64,000 bases of DNA from Streptomyces litmocidini (GTDB taxonomy: Bacteria > Actinomycetota > Actinomycetes > Streptomycetales > Streptomycetaceae). This document shows positions 1 through 8,555 of this stretch, in pieces. Made by a program: the position numbers and the translations under genes. Where the stretch lies: NCBI RefSeq assembly GCF_014649755.1, contig NZ_BMTQ01000009.1, forward strand, positions 62,001 to 126,000, in the 5' to 3' direction. Within the stretch, counting starts at the first letter, position 1. Each line of letters opens with the position of its first letter. The notes under the pieces are model-generated. The model was not told where the DNA came from. It was given only the letters and a program-made list of their open reading frames with translations, and searched no databases.

Positions 1-75
1 GGGCGTGACGGCCGTGGCCGGCCGGCCGGCCACGGCGGCTTCGGTGTCCGCCGTCATGGTCAGGGAGGTGGTCAT
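1..75 (-). CDS. ABC transporter permease, second subunit (N-terminal fragment)
   Basis: Only the first 25 codons are inside the window, starting at an ATG read leftward from position 75 (MTTSLTMTADTEAAVAG). They form a hydrophilic cytoplasmic leader with no membrane segment yet. The start codon lies 4 bases after the stop of the upstream permease gene, which is the usual spacing for the paired permeases of carbohydrate ABC importers. The assignment as the partner (MalG/UgpE-like) permease rests on this position, not on the short sequence. Confidence 0.6.
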   Translation of the reverse strand, partial: MTTSLTMTADTEAAVAGRPATAVTP

Positions 76-79
76 CGGC

Positions 80-1006
80 TCAGCCCTTCCGCATGCCGCG
101 CAGCTGGACCGCGTAGGCGATGATCGCGGTGATGACGCCCATCACGATCGCCACGGTCGCCGCGTAGTTGTGCTGCTGGCCCGAGAAGGACAGCGAGTAG
201 GTGTAGAGGTTGGGGGTGAAGTCGCTGGTGATGGCGTTGGGTGCGAGCTTCTGCAGGATGCTGGGCTCGTTGAAGAGCTGGAAGCTGCCGATGATCGAGA
301 AGATCGTGGCGATGACCAGCGCGCTGCGGATGGCCGGGAGCTTGACCGAGCGCACCACCCGCCACTCGCCGGCGCCGTCGATGGCCGCGGCCTCGTAGAG
401 CGAGCGGGGCACGACCTTGAGCGCGGAGTAGAAGATCAGCATGTTGTAGCCGACGAACTCCCAGGTGACGATGTTGCCGATGGAGGCCAGCACCAGGGAC
501 GGCGAGAGCGGATCGGGCAGCGAGGTCCCGAAGGCGTCGTTGACGTTCCCGACCAGGCCGAACTGCGTGCCGTACATGAAGCCCCAGATCAGGCCGGCGA
601 CGACGGCGGGCACGGCGTACGGCAGGAAGATCGCGACCCTGAAGAAGGTCTTGCCGTAGAGCCGGCCGCTGTCGATGGCCAGGGCGGCGAGGAGGGCGAT
701 GCCGAGCATGACCGGCACCTGGACCAGCAGGAAGAGCCCGACGCGGAGCAGTCCGTCCCAGAAGCGGGGGTCGGAGAGCGCCTCACCGTAGTTGTCGAGG
801 CCGACGAACACGGTCCCGCCGACGAGCCGGTCCTGGAACAGGCTCAGGTAGAGGGCGTAACCGATCGGCGCGAGGAACACGAGACCGAAGACCCCGACGA
901 ACGGGCCGGCGAAACCCCATCCCACCCAGGCCTCCTTCCGGAGGCGGAAACGGGATCCGCGGCGGGGCGGTGGCACCGCCCGTGCTGACGTCGACAGGAG
1001 CGTCAT
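80..1006 (-). CDS. Carbohydrate ABC transporter permease (MalF/UgpA type)
   Basis: This 308-residue inner-membrane protein has the six-helix layout of CUT1 sugar importer permeases. The first helix follows a basic leader (around residues 28-50). Near residue 215 is the EAA loop, EAAAIDGAGEWRVVRSVKLP, which docks on the ATPase subunit. The gene is divergent from the LacI-type regulator and 4 bases ahead of the next permease gene. A promoter (1165-1137, leftward) and a palindromic operator (1126-1111) lie upstream, so it is probably repressed by that regulator. No solute-binding protein gene lies between regulator and permease; it may be beyond the left edge. The neighbouring galactanases suggest galacto- or arabinogalacto-oligosaccharides as cargo, which is inference. 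Confidence 0.9.
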   Translation of the reverse strand: MTLLSTSARAVPPPRRGSRFRLRKEAWVGWGFAGPFVGVFGLVFLAPIGYALYLSLFQDRLVGGTVFVGLDNYGEALSDPRFWDGLLRVGLFLLVQVPVMLGIALLAALAIDSGRLYGKTFFRVAIFLPYAVPAVVAGLIWGFMYGTQFGLVGNVNDAFGTSLPDPLSPSLVLASIGNIVTWEFVGYNMLIFYSALKVVPRSLYEAAAIDGAGEWRVVRSVKLPAIRSALVIATIFSIIGSFQLFNEPSILQKLAPNAITSDFTPNLYTYSLSFSGQQHNYAATVAIVMGVITAIIAYAVQLRGMRKG

Positions 1007-1110
1007 GGCTTGGTCCTAGCGTCGGTGACCGACCGGTCGGGAGACGGGGAGCGAGGTGAAAGGGGCCTGAGGCCGAGAATCGACCCTGTGCGAAGGCTGG
1101 CCGATGCGAA

Positions 1111-1126
1111 ATGTTTACGCAATCAT
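1111..1126. promoter_or_regulatory. Candidate LacI-family operator
   Basis: The 16-bp imperfect palindrome ATGTTTACGCAATCAT has a central CG, as in many LacI-family operators; 6 of 8 half-site positions are symmetric. It lies between the regulator gene and the divergent permease gene, 71 bases before the regulator's GTG. Similar sites occur at 3934-3949 and 4033-4048 near the glycosidase genes, implying one regulon. Confidence 0.6.
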
Positions 1127-1136
1127 CGGTAAGGTG

Positions 1137-1165
1137 ATGGTGACATTCCCGCTGGGGGGCGTCAA
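1137..1165 (-). promoter_or_regulatory. Promoter for the ABC permease operon
   Basis: Read leftward, a -35 box TTGACG (1165-1160) is separated by 17 bases from CACCAT (1142-1137). A LacI-type palindrome begins 10 bases after the -10 box, where repressor would block initiation. The layout closely parallels the promoter at 3988-4016. Inferred from spacing and context only. Confidence 0.5.
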
Positions 1166-1197
1166 GCACGAACTGGCAGCGAATGGGAGGGAATCGG

Positions 1198-2280
1198 GTG
1201 ACCGAGCAGAACGCGACCGGCCGGTCGGTGGCCGTGAACGACGGCCGACGGGGAGCGAGGGGCAGGCCGCGCCGTGTCTCCATGGCGGACGTCGCCCAAC
1301 GGGCAGGGGTCTCCTCGCAGACGGTGTCCCGCGTGTCCAATGGGGACGCGGCCGTCGTCGAGGCGACGCGCAAGAAGGTCCTCGACGCGATGAAGGAGCT
1401 GGGATACCGCCCCAACAGCGCGGCTCGCGCCCTCAAGCGGGGGGACTTTCGAGCCATAGGCGTCATCATCAGGGGGCTCACCAGCACCGGCAACGTCCGG
1501 ACCCTGGACGCCGTCGCCAGCTCGGCGTCCCGCGCCGGCTACGCGGTCACCCTCATCCCGCTCGACGCCCCCACGCAGGACAACGTCAAGGGGGCCTTCA
1601 CCCGCCTCGACGAGCTGGCCGTCGACGCCGTCGTGCTGATCATGGAGGTGCACCTGCTCGACGCCGCCGCCCTCACCCTGCCGCCGCACGTCAAGGCGGT
1701 CGTGGTGGACTCGGACGCCACGGGGCGCTTCCCGGTGGTGGACACGGACCAGCGGCAGGGCGCCCGCTCCGCGGTGCGGCACCTGCTCGACCTCGGCCAC
1801 TCCACGGTGTGGCACGTCGCGGGGCCCGAGGAGTCCTTCGCCGCGGGCCGTCGTGCCGAGGCGTGGGAGGCGGCGCTGCGCGAGGAGGGGCGCACGGTGC
1901 CTCCCGTGCTGCACGGCGACTGGACCCCCGAGTCGGGTTACGAGGCGGGTCTCAGGCTCGCCGACGAGGATTCCTGCACGGCGGTCTTCGTGGCCAACGA
2001 CCAGATGGCCCTCGGCGTGCTGCGGGCCTTCCACGAACGCGGCGTGCGCGTCCCCGAGGACGTCAGCGTCGTCGGCTTCGACGACATCCCCGAGGCGGCC
2101 TCCTTCATCCCGCCCCTGACCACGGTCCACCAGGACTTCGCACAGGTCGGAGCCCTGTGCGTCGACGCCGTCCTGCAGGAGCTGGCCGGCGAGACGGTGA
2201 CGGGGGTACGGCTCGTGGCGACCACCCTCGTCGAACGGAGCAGCACGGCGCCCCCCGGCGCGCACGGACAGGAGCGCTGA
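1198..2280 (+). CDS. LacI-family transcriptional regulator
   Basis: The 360-residue protein has an N-terminal helix-turn-helix (around residues 28-50: MADVAQRAGVSSQTVSRVSN) and the hinge YRPNSAARALKRG. A periplasmic-binding-protein-like sensor domain follows, ending with the family's VGFDDIPEAASFIPPLTTV segment. I chose GTG 1198 because GGGAGG sits 7 bases before it; an ATG at 1183 overlaps that site. The gene diverges from the sugar permeases, with an operator-like palindrome between them. It is therefore probably an oligosaccharide-responsive repressor of itself, the importer and the downstream galactanases. The inducer cannot be read from sequence. Confidence 0.93.
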   Translation: MTEQNATGRSVAVNDGRRGARGRPRRVSMADVAQRAGVSSQTVSRVSNGDAAVVEATRKKVLDAMKELGYRPNSAARALKRGDFRAIGVIIRGLTSTGNVRTLDAVASSASRAGYAVTLIPLDAPTQDNVKGAFTRLDELAVDAVVLIMEVHLLDAAALTLPPHVKAVVVDSDATGRFPVVDTDQRQGARSAVRHLLDLGHSTVWHVAGPEESFAAGRRAEAWEAALREEGRTVPPVLHGDWTPESGYEAGLRLADEDSCTAVFVANDQMALGVLRAFHERGVRVPEDVSVVGFDDIPEAASFIPPLTTVHQDFAQVGALCVDAVLQELAGETVTGVRLVATTLVERSSTAPPGAHGQER

Positions 2281-2713
2281 GTGCTGGGACCGCACGCCCG
2301 GGGAAGGACCGGCCCGGGGAAGAAGAGGGGCGCCGGGAGAGCCGCGTCGGCCGGGTGCCACGGAAAAGGGCCGGCAGGAGGGCCGGACGGGCCGGGGGCG
2401 AAAGGGGCGCGGGCGGGAGAAGCGCGCGCGGACCTCAGGGCTTGACGGCCGGACGCGGCGGAGCCGCGCTCGGACCACCACGAGGGCGGGTGCCACCGCC
2501 TTGCGTCGAGGCCCGCTCGTACGGCTTTCGGTCCGGGGCGAGCGGCAGTGCTCGCCGAACGCCTCGAAGCCCTGGCGCAGGGCCGTCAGGGGCGGGCCAG
2601 GGAGGCGTGGCCGGGCCGGACCGACGGGGCCGCCACCCGGACTTTCGGATCACCTCTCGGATCTTCCCGGTCGCTTCTCGAACGGGCTCGCCGTCGACAT
2701 CGGAGTGAACGAC
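2281..2713. other. Intergenic stretch without recognisable content
   Basis: This 433-base region between the LacI gene and the DUF1349 gene is purine- and GC-rich. Its open frames on both strands look like composition-driven noise. I found no operator palindrome, clear promoter or strong terminator. A GGAG at 2702-2705 serves the next gene. Confidence 0.5.
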
Positions 2714-3310
2714 ATGACCTTGGAACCCATCCTCGCCCACCCCCGGCACTGGCCGGTCCGCCCCGCTTCGCTGACGCTCGACGGCGAGGTGCTGACGGTG
2801 GGAGCAGGCGCCGGCACCGACGTCTTCGCCGATCCCTTGACCGGTGGGATCAGAAACGACGCGGCCCGTGCCCTCCTCGTCCCTCCCGAGGGGGACTGGC
2901 AGTTCTCGGCCCGCGTCAGCGTCGGCTTCCAGGCGCCCTGGGACGCCGGAGCCGTGGTCATCTGGTCCGCATCGGACACCTGGGCCAAACTCAATCTCGA
3001 ACAGTCGCCCGACGGCCGGCCCACCGTGTATTCCGTGGTCACCCGGGGACTCTCGGACGACGCGGTGGGGTGGACCCTCGACAGCGGTTCGGCATGGCTG
3101 CGCATCAGCCGCATCGACGACGGCTTCGCCTTCCACGTGTCGCTCGACGGAAGTTCCTGGCGATTGGCGCGCCAGTTCGGTCTGGGACCCGTGACGGATC
3201 TGCGCGTCGGCATCGAAGTCCAGTCTCCGGTGGGGCAGGGCTGCACTGTCCGATTCGACCGCATGAGGCTGACCTCGACACGGTTGGCGCACCTCTTCGA
3301 CGGGCGCTGA
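2714..3310 (+). CDS. DUF1349 family protein (concanavalin-like fold)
   Basis: This 198-residue protein resembles the DUF1349 (regulation of enolase 1-like) family, a beta-sandwich of the concanavalin A-like lectin/glucanase fold. Typical features are GDWQFSARVSVGF, the WDAGAVVIWSASDTWAKLN stretch (around 75-95), the SVVTRG segment and an ISRIDDGFAFHVSLDG strand near the C-terminus. ATG 2714 was chosen for the GGAG 8 bases upstream; the protein then starts directly with MTLEPILAHPRHW. There is no signal peptide, so it should be cytoplasmic. These proteins often sit in carbohydrate loci but lack a settled biochemical role; sugar binding is a guess. Confidence 0.85.
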   Translation: MTLEPILAHPRHWPVRPASLTLDGEVLTVGAGAGTDVFADPLTGGIRNDAARALLVPPEGDWQFSARVSVGFQAPWDAGAVVIWSASDTWAKLNLEQSPDGRPTVYSVVTRGLSDDAVGWTLDSGSAWLRISRIDDGFAFHVSLDGSSWRLARQFGLGPVTDLRVGIEVQSPVGQGCTVRFDRMRLTSTRLAHLFDGR

Positions 3311-3699
3311 TCGCGGCGCGGCGACCGCCCCGTTGCGGCGGGGCCCGGGGAGTGCGGCGCCGCGCCCTGCCGCGACGACCACGAGCGCGGTTCGTGCCTG
3401 CCGTCCGGCAGCACCGTGGATGACGGGTCCGGGTGGGCCGGCTTCTCGCGCTGGTACCCGTCGGACCCGGCTGCCGTCGGCCGGGCGAGGCCGCCACGGC
3501 GGCGCCGAGTGCGTGATCACGGGTCGGGCCCGGCCGCGTGCCCCTCCTCTCGGCTCCGGCCGCATGTCGGCGGCTCAGGGTGTGGGTCCCGGCGCCACCG
3601 ACGGACCGGGTCGGCCGGCGTGAACGAGGGGAGGCGCGGCGAGGGACGCCGAGCAGCCGCGACCCGACCGGCACGGCGCCGTCGACGACCGCGGCGCCG
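3311..3699. other. Intergenic stretch without recognisable content
   Basis: About 390 GC-rich bases follow the DUF1349 gene. Open frames exist on both strands, but none has a convincing start site or family resemblance. It leads into the eroded leftward reading frame around 3700-3960. Confidence 0.4.
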
Positions 3700-3960
3700 G
3701 GCGCTGGAGCGCCGGGCGCGCAGCAGCCTCGGTCCGAGCGCGTACGCCCGTGAAGCTCACCGAGAAGCCGGCCTTGCGAGCGGTGTCGGCGATCGCGCCG
3801 GACGCGCGGGTGCCGTCGAGCGTTCGGCCGTCGGGGCGGACCGGGCGATGGCGTTCTGTCGTCCGTGACCATGCGTGCGAACTCCCGCCGGGAGACGTCG
3901 AGGGACGCCTGCAGGAAGAGGTCGCCCAACGGCATGTTGGCGTAAACATCGCCGATCGGT
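3700..3960 (-). pseudogene. Possible eroded leftward gene fragment
   Basis: Read leftward, one frame gives IGDVYANMPLGDLFLQASL followed by DVSRREFARMVTDDRTP (about 3955-3845). An adjacent frame then gives RASGAIADTARKAGFSVSFT (about 3815-3755). Both pieces have normal protein-like composition, unlike the Arg/Pro-rich shadow frames around them. They are in different frames, as expected after a frameshift. I do not recognise the family. The operator at 3934-3949 overlaps its upstream end. It could equally be chance coding-like sequence. Confidence 0.3.
3934..3949. promoter_or_regulatory. Candidate LacI-family operator
   Basis: The palindrome ATGTTGGCGTAAACAT matches the site at 1111-1126 in its outer ATGTT and central CG; 6 of 8 half-site positions are symmetric. 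It lies 39 bases upstream of the -35 box of the galactanase promoter. With the site at 4033-4048 it could support looping by a tetrameric repressor. Confidence 0.55.
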
Positions 3961-3987
3961 CAACTTCGCCGAGTCTTGTCCGAATCC

Positions 3988-4016
3988 TTGACAGTCCCCG
4001 TCGCCCTCCTCAAACT
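3988..4016 (+). promoter_or_regulatory. Promoter for the galactanase genes
   Basis: A consensus -35 box TTGACA (3988-3993), a 17-base spacer and the -10-like CAAACT (4011-4016) predict a start near 4023. That leaves a leader of about 230 bases before the GH43 start at 4251. A LacI-type operator sits about 10 bases downstream of the predicted start. Confidence 0.6.
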
Positions 4017-4032
4017 CTCGTCCCGAGCGCTC

Positions 4033-4048
4033 AAGTTAACGTGAACAC
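4033..4048. promoter_or_regulatory. Candidate LacI-family operator
   Basis: AAGTTAACGTGAACAC contains the near-perfect core GTTAACGTGAAC. It lies immediately downstream of the predicted start of the galactanase transcript, a classic repression position. It shares half-site pattern with 1111-1126 and 3934-3949. Confidence 0.6.
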
Positions 4049-4250
4049 GGCAAGGTGACATCTCGCTGTAACGCGGCGGTCACCTTCCGTCGGTGGCGCC
4101 GGACCCCACCCGGCGGCCACCTTCCGCCCGGCACGCGGTCTCGCCGGCACACCCCGCATCCGCAGGCGCCCCGCACCGGAGGTGCGTCCACGCCTGCCCC
4201 ATTCGCCACACCAGACATTTCACTCCCCCCAGATCACGAGGTACGCGATC

Positions 4251-5696
4251 ATGCGACGCACATCCTCGGGGACGGCCACCGTGCTCACCGCACTCTGTGC
4301 CGTTCTCCTGTCCTTCTTCGGTGCCACGGGCACGGCTCATGCCGTGTCGGTGACCATCGACAACGCCACCCGGTTCACCGATCCGGCGGGCAATCCCGTC
4401 CACGCCCACGGCGGTGGGGTGGTGAAGGTGGGCTCCTACTACTACTGGTTCGGTGAGGACCGCAACGCCGACAACAGCTTCCGGTACGTGTCGGCCTACC
4501 GTTCCACCGATCTGAAGACGTGGGAGTTCCGCAACCACGTGCTGAGCCAGGCGACGGATCCGGAGCTGCAGGGCGCGAACATCGAGCGGCCGAAGGTCAT
4601 GTACAACGCCTCGACCGGGCAGTTCGTGATGTGGATGCACAAGGAGGGAAGCGCCACGGACTACTCCGAGGCGCGGGCCGCGGTGGCGGTCTCCTCGACC
4701 GTGGACGGGAACTACTCCTGGCGGGGCAGCTTCCGTCCGCTGGGGCACATGTCGCGGGACATCACCACGTTCGTCGACACCGACGGCACCGGTTACATGA
4801 TCTCCGCGGCCAATGAGAACGCCGACCTGCACGTCTACCGCCTCACCGCCGACTACACGAACGTCGCCGCGCAGGTGCAGAAGCTGTGGGCGGGTCAGTC
4901 GCGGGAAGCCCCGGCGATGTTCAAGCGCAACGGCGTCTACTTCCTGCTGACCTCCGGCGCGACCGGCTGGGCGCCCAACCAGCAGATGTACGGCACCGCC
5001 ACCAGCGTCACCGGCACCTGGAGCGGTCTGAAGAACGTCGGTGACTGGAACACCTACGGCTCGCAGACGGCCTACGTCCTGCCGGTGCAGGGCACCAGCG
5101 GGACGAGTTACCTCTACATGGGCGACCGCTGGGGCAACTCCATGGGCGGCATGGTGCAGGACTCCCAGTACGTCTGGCTCCCGCTGAAGTTCCCCACCAA
5201 GACCACCATGACCATGGACTACTACCCGCAGATCACCGTGGACACGGCTGCCGGGACGGTGCAGGGCCTCGGAACGTGGGAGACGCTGACCGCCTCGCAC
5301 AGCGGCAAGTGCGCGGACGTGGCGGACCGCTCCACCGCGGACGGCGCCGCCCTCATCCAGTGGACCTGCGGCAACCGCAGCGTCAACCAGGAGTTCTGGC
5401 TCAAGTCCGCCGGCAACGGCCAGGCGCAGATCGTGGCCCGCTACAGCGGCAAGTGCCTGGCCGCACGGGACGGGTCGACCGCCGACGGCGCCGCGATCGT
5501 CCAGTACACCTGTGACGGCACGACCGCCCAGCGGTGGAACGTGATCGGCACCAGCAGCACCGTGCAGCTGGCCGCCGTCCAGAGCGGCAAGTGCCTCGAC
5601 GTCACCAACACGTCCACGAGCGACGGCACGCCGCTCATCCAGTGGACCTGCAACACCGGCGCCGCCAACCAGAAGTGGCTCCGCACGGCTGTCTGA
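4251..5696 (+). CDS. Secreted GH43 exo-beta-1,3-galactanase-like enzyme with ricin-type CBM13
   Basis: The 481-residue precursor begins with a signal peptide (about residues 1-35, cleavage near TAHA). The catalytic domain (about 38-335) has the galactan 1,3-beta-galactosidase pattern: HAHGGGVVKVGSYYYWFGED, then NIERPKVMYN, DGTGYMIS and REAPAMFKRNGVYFLLTSG. It resembles GH43 subfamily 24, which trims galactose from the beta-1,3 backbone of type II arabinogalactan. The C-terminus (about 345-481) is a three-lobed ricin-B lectin domain (CBM13) with repeated SGKCLD and QxW-like motifs. ATG 4251 was chosen for the GAGG 9 bases upstream and the signal peptide. It shares the galactanase locus with a GH30 enzyme and lies behind a repressible promoter. 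Confidence 0.88.
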   Translation: MRRTSSGTATVLTALCAVLLSFFGATGTAHAVSVTIDNATRFTDPAGNPVHAHGGGVVKVGSYYYWFGEDRNADNSFRYVSAYRSTDLKTWEFRNHVLSQATDPELQGANIERPKVMYNASTGQFVMWMHKEGSATDYSEARAAVAVSSTVDGNYSWRGSFRPLGHMSRDITTFVDTDGTGYMISAANENADLHVYRLTADYTNVAAQVQKLWAGQSREAPAMFKRNGVYFLLTSGATGWAPNQQMYGTATSVTGTWSGLKNVGDWNTYGSQTAYVLPVQGTSGTSYLYMGDRWGNSMGGMVQDSQYVWLPLKFPTKTTMTMDYYPQITVDTAAGTVQGLGTWETLTASHSGKCADVADRSTADGAALIQWTCGNRSVNQEFWLKSAGNGQAQIVARYSGKCLAARDGSTADGAAIVQYTCDGTTAQRWNVIGTSSTVQLAAVQSGKCLDVTNTSTSDGTPLIQWTCNTGAANQKWLRTAV

Positions 5697-5714
5697 CCGC
5701 CGCCCGGACCGCAC

Positions 5715-5747
5715 GGGGCAGGCCCCGCCCCCCTCGGGGCCTGCCCC
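5715..5747 (+). terminator. Hairpin terminator between the galactanase genes
   Basis: A perfect 13-bp stem (5715-5727 with 5735-5747) closes a 7-base C-rich loop, 18 bases after the GH43 stop. There is no U-tract, as is common in Streptomyces. It may attenuate rather than end transcription before the GH30 gene. Confidence 0.7.
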
Positions 5748-5838
5748 CTCCATGACCACGCGTCCCGCACCACCAGCCACGCCGGCCCGGCGCCCGCGGC
5801 ACTCTCGGCGACCGGCGACCACCTCAGGGAGACCGACC

Positions 5839-8262
5839 ATGCGCCCCACTCGTGAACGCCCCCCGACCCGTACGCCCAGAAGCGGCGCGCTCCTGGGCGC
5901 CGCCGCCGTGGCCGCGCTCCTCACGACCGGCCTCACGCCCCTGGCCTCCGTGGCGGCGGCCGAGAGCACCGAGCAGGCGGTGACCGTCCGCCCCGACCCC
6001 AGCTACCAGCAGCAGCCGTTCCAGGGCTGGGGCACCGCCCTCGCCTGGTTCGCCAACGTGACCGGCGGCTGGCCCGACGCCCAGCGCAACGCGCTCGCGG
6101 ACGCCCTCTACGGCGCCGACGGCCTCGGCTTCACCATCGCCCGCTACAACATCGGCGGCGGCGACAGCCCCGAGACCGCTCCCTACATGCGGCCCGGCGC
6201 GGCCGTCCCCGGCTGGTGGAACCGGCCCGGGCCCGAGTCCCCCGACTGGTGGGACCCGAACGACCCCACGCACTGGAACCCGAACGCCGACGCCAACCAG
6301 CGCTGGTGGCTCACCGCCGCCAAGGCGCACGGCGCCACCACCTTCGAGGCCTTCTCCAATTCCGCGCCGTACTTCATGACCAACAGCGGCCTGGTCTCGG
6401 GCGCGACCAACGGCTGGCAGGACAACCTCCGCTCCGACCAGTACGACCGGTTCGCCGCGTACCTCTCCGGCGCCCTCCAGCGGGTGCAGAGCACCACCGG
6501 CGTCACCTTCGACTCCCTTTCCCCGATCAACGAACCGGGCACCGACTACTGGCACGCCGGCGGACGGCAGGAGGGCTCGCACTGGGACCCCGCCTCCCAG
6601 GCGCGCATGCTCACCACCATGCGGGCCCGGCTGAACGCCGACGGCATCACCACTCCCCTCGCCGCCATGGACGAGACCAACCCCGACGTCTTCCGCAGCA
6701 ACTGGGACACCTACGATCCGGCGGTCAAGTCCGCGATCGGCAGGCTCAACACCCACACGTACGGCACCAACGGCCGCACCGGTGTCCGTGACATCGCCAA
6801 GGGAGCGGCCACCCCGCTGTGGATGTCCGAGGTGGACCTCGGCGGAAGCGTCGGACAGAGCTTCACCGACATGAGCCCCGCCCTCGACCTCACCCAGCAC
6901 GTCAACGAGGACTTCCGCGAACTGGAGCCCCGTGCCTGGGTCCTGTGGCAGGCCGTCGAGGACTACGAGAACATGACCCCGGCGCACGAGAACTCCAACT
7001 GGGGCCTCATCCAGACCGACTTCACCCCGGCCGACGCGGCCACCGAGCCCCTGCGCAAGAACAAGAAGTACTGGGCGATGGCGAACTACACCCGGTTCGT
7101 CCGCCCGGGGGCCCGCGTCATCAACACCGACGACGCCGACACCTTCGCCGCCCTGCGACCGGCCGGTCAGGGCGCGGTCGTCGTCCACACCAACCCCACC
7201 GGTGCGCCCCAGCGGCTCACCCTGAACCTCGCCGGATTCCAGAACGTGGGCACGGGGGCCGTCGAGCGCTACACCACCGACGGCACCAAGAACCTGCAGC
7301 GCGAGAGCGACCTGACCCCGGCCGGCAAGACGCTCACCGCGACCGTGGGCGCGGGCTCCGTCACCACCTTCGTCCTGCCCGGCGCGACGGGCGTGAACGT
7401 CTCCGACACCACGGCTCCCACCGGCGCCGCGCGTCAGCTGCTCAACGACAACAGCGGCAAGGCCCTGGCCGTCTCCACGAGCAACGGCCAGAGCACGCTG
7501 GTCCAGCGCACTTCCAGCCCCGGCACCGCGGCGCAGCAGTGGAAGTTCACCAAGCTCGCCACGGCCGACTGGGGCAACACCGCGACCTACCGCATCACGA
7601 GCGTCGCCAACGGCAAGGCGCTCGCGGCCCAGGGCGACGCCCTCGCCCTGGTGACCCCGGGCACCTCCGCCGAGCAGACCTGGATGCTGTCCACCACGGG
7701 GGAGGGGCACCACACCCTCGTCAACAGCGCGAGCGGCAAGCTCCTGGACGTCGGCGGCCGGTCCACCAGCGACGGCGCGCCCGTGGGCGTCTACCGTCCG
7801 ACGACCGGGTCCAACCAGTCCTGGACCTTCCGTTCCGTGGCCGCGGACACCTGGACGCCCCTGCGCATGCGCCACAGCGGCAAGTGCCTGGACGTGAGCG
7901 GCGCCTCCACGGCGGACGGCGCCCAGGTCGTCCAGTACACCTGTGGCGGCGCGACCAACCAGCAGTGGTCCATGCGTCCTGTGGGTGGTGGCTACGTAAA
8001 CGTCGTCGCCCGGCACAGCGGCAAGTGCCTCGACGTCACCAACGAGTCGACGTCCGACGGCGCGGTCGTCTTCCAGTACGGCTGCAACGGCGGCAGCAAC
8101 CAGCAGTGGTCGGTGCTCAGGTCGGCCGACGGCTTCATCACCCTGCTGGCCCGCCACAGCGGCAAGTGCCTGGACGTGAGCGGCGCCTCCACGGCGAACG
8201 GCGCCCAGGTCGTCCAGTACGCCTGCGGCACGGTGGCGAACCAGCAGCTGACCACCTCCTGA
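5839..8262 (+). CDS. Secreted GH30 endo-beta-1,6-galactanase-like enzyme with ricin-type lectin domains
   Basis: This 807-residue secreted protein has a long Arg-rich signal peptide (about 1-44, ending ASVAAA). A GH30 (beta/alpha)8 domain follows, with QPFQGWGTALAWFANV and RYNIGGGDSP. The acid/base is E232 (SPINEPGTD) and the nucleophile E331 (LWMSEVDLGG). These match bacterial endo-beta-1,6-galactanases, which cut side chains of type II arabinogalactan. A beta-sandwich lies near 420-515. After about residue 530 come two ricin-B-type domains, the second with three strongly conserved HSGKCLDV repeats. ATG 5839 is preceded by AGGGAG at 7 bases. It pairs functionally with the upstream GH43 enzyme and is probably under the same LacI-type control. 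Confidence 0.9.
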   Translation: MRPTRERPPTRTPRSGALLGAAAVAALLTTGLTPLASVAAAESTEQAVTVRPDPSYQQQPFQGWGTALAWFANVTGGWPDAQRNALADALYGADGLGFTIARYNIGGGDSPETAPYMRPGAAVPGWWNRPGPESPDWWDPNDPTHWNPNADANQRWWLTAAKAHGATTFEAFSNSAPYFMTNSGLVSGATNGWQDNLRSDQYDRFAAYLSGALQRVQSTTGVTFDSLSPINEPGTDYWHAGGRQEGSHWDPASQARMLTTMRARLNADGITTPLAAMDETNPDVFRSNWDTYDPAVKSAIGRLNTHTYGTNGRTGVRDIAKGAATPLWMSEVDLGGSVGQSFTDMSPALDLTQHVNEDFRELEPRAWVLWQAVEDYENMTPAHENSNWGLIQTDFTPADAATEPLRKNKKYWAMANYTRFVRPGARVINTDDADTFAALRPAGQGAVVVHTNPTGAPQRLTLNLAGFQNVGTGAVERYTTDGTKNLQRESDLTPAGKTLTATVGAGSVTTFVLPGATGVNVSDTTAPTGAARQLLNDNSGKALAVSTSNGQSTLVQRTSSPGTAAQQWKFTKLATADWGNTATYRITSVANGKALAAQGDALALVTPGTSAEQTWMLSTTGEGHHTLVNSASGKLLDVGGRSTSDGAPVGVYRPTTGSNQSWTFRSVAADTWTPLRMRHSGKCLDVSGASTADGAQVVQYTCGGATNQQWSMRPVGGGYVNVVARHSGKCLDVTNESTSDGAVVFQYGCNGGSNQQWSVLRSADGFITLLARHSGKCLDVSGASTANGAQVVQYACGTVANQQLTTS

Positions 8263-8268
8263 CGGCCC

Positions 8269-8308
8269 TCGGCCGGCCCGGAAGCCGCTCGGCTTCCGGG
8301 CCGGCCGA
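8269..8308 (+). terminator. Strong hairpin terminator after the GH30 gene
   Basis: A perfect 18-bp GC-rich stem (8269-8286 with 8291-8308) with a 4-base GCTC loop starts 6 bases after the GH30 stop codon. It marks the end of the arabinogalactan locus. Confidence 0.85.
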
Positions 8309-8555
8309 CCCCGTGCGGCCCGGTCCCGGCCGGGGCGCCGGATTCACCGAGCGCGACTGATCCGCCCCGGACGGCGACCTCGGCGACGGTACCCGCCCGG
8401 CTGAATCGCGGGGCGGGGAACCGGTCCTGGCCGACGCGCCGAGGGTCTGACGCTTCCGGAGCCCGGATCGCCACCTCCCCGTGCTTGCCAGATGCGAATC
8501 GGAAAGGAGTAAATATGGAACATGAGCGGAGAAACGGACCATAAGGTTGGGGAAC

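Noticed and set aside
5..988. A rightward open frame opposite the sugar permease
   Set aside because: It is Asp/Arg/Gly-rich with no hydrophobic pattern; the leftward frame gives a textbook permease with an EAA loop.
3311..3360. GC-rich inverted repeat after the DUF1349 gene as a terminator
   Set aside because: The best stem is only about 5 bp and mismatched, too weak to claim.
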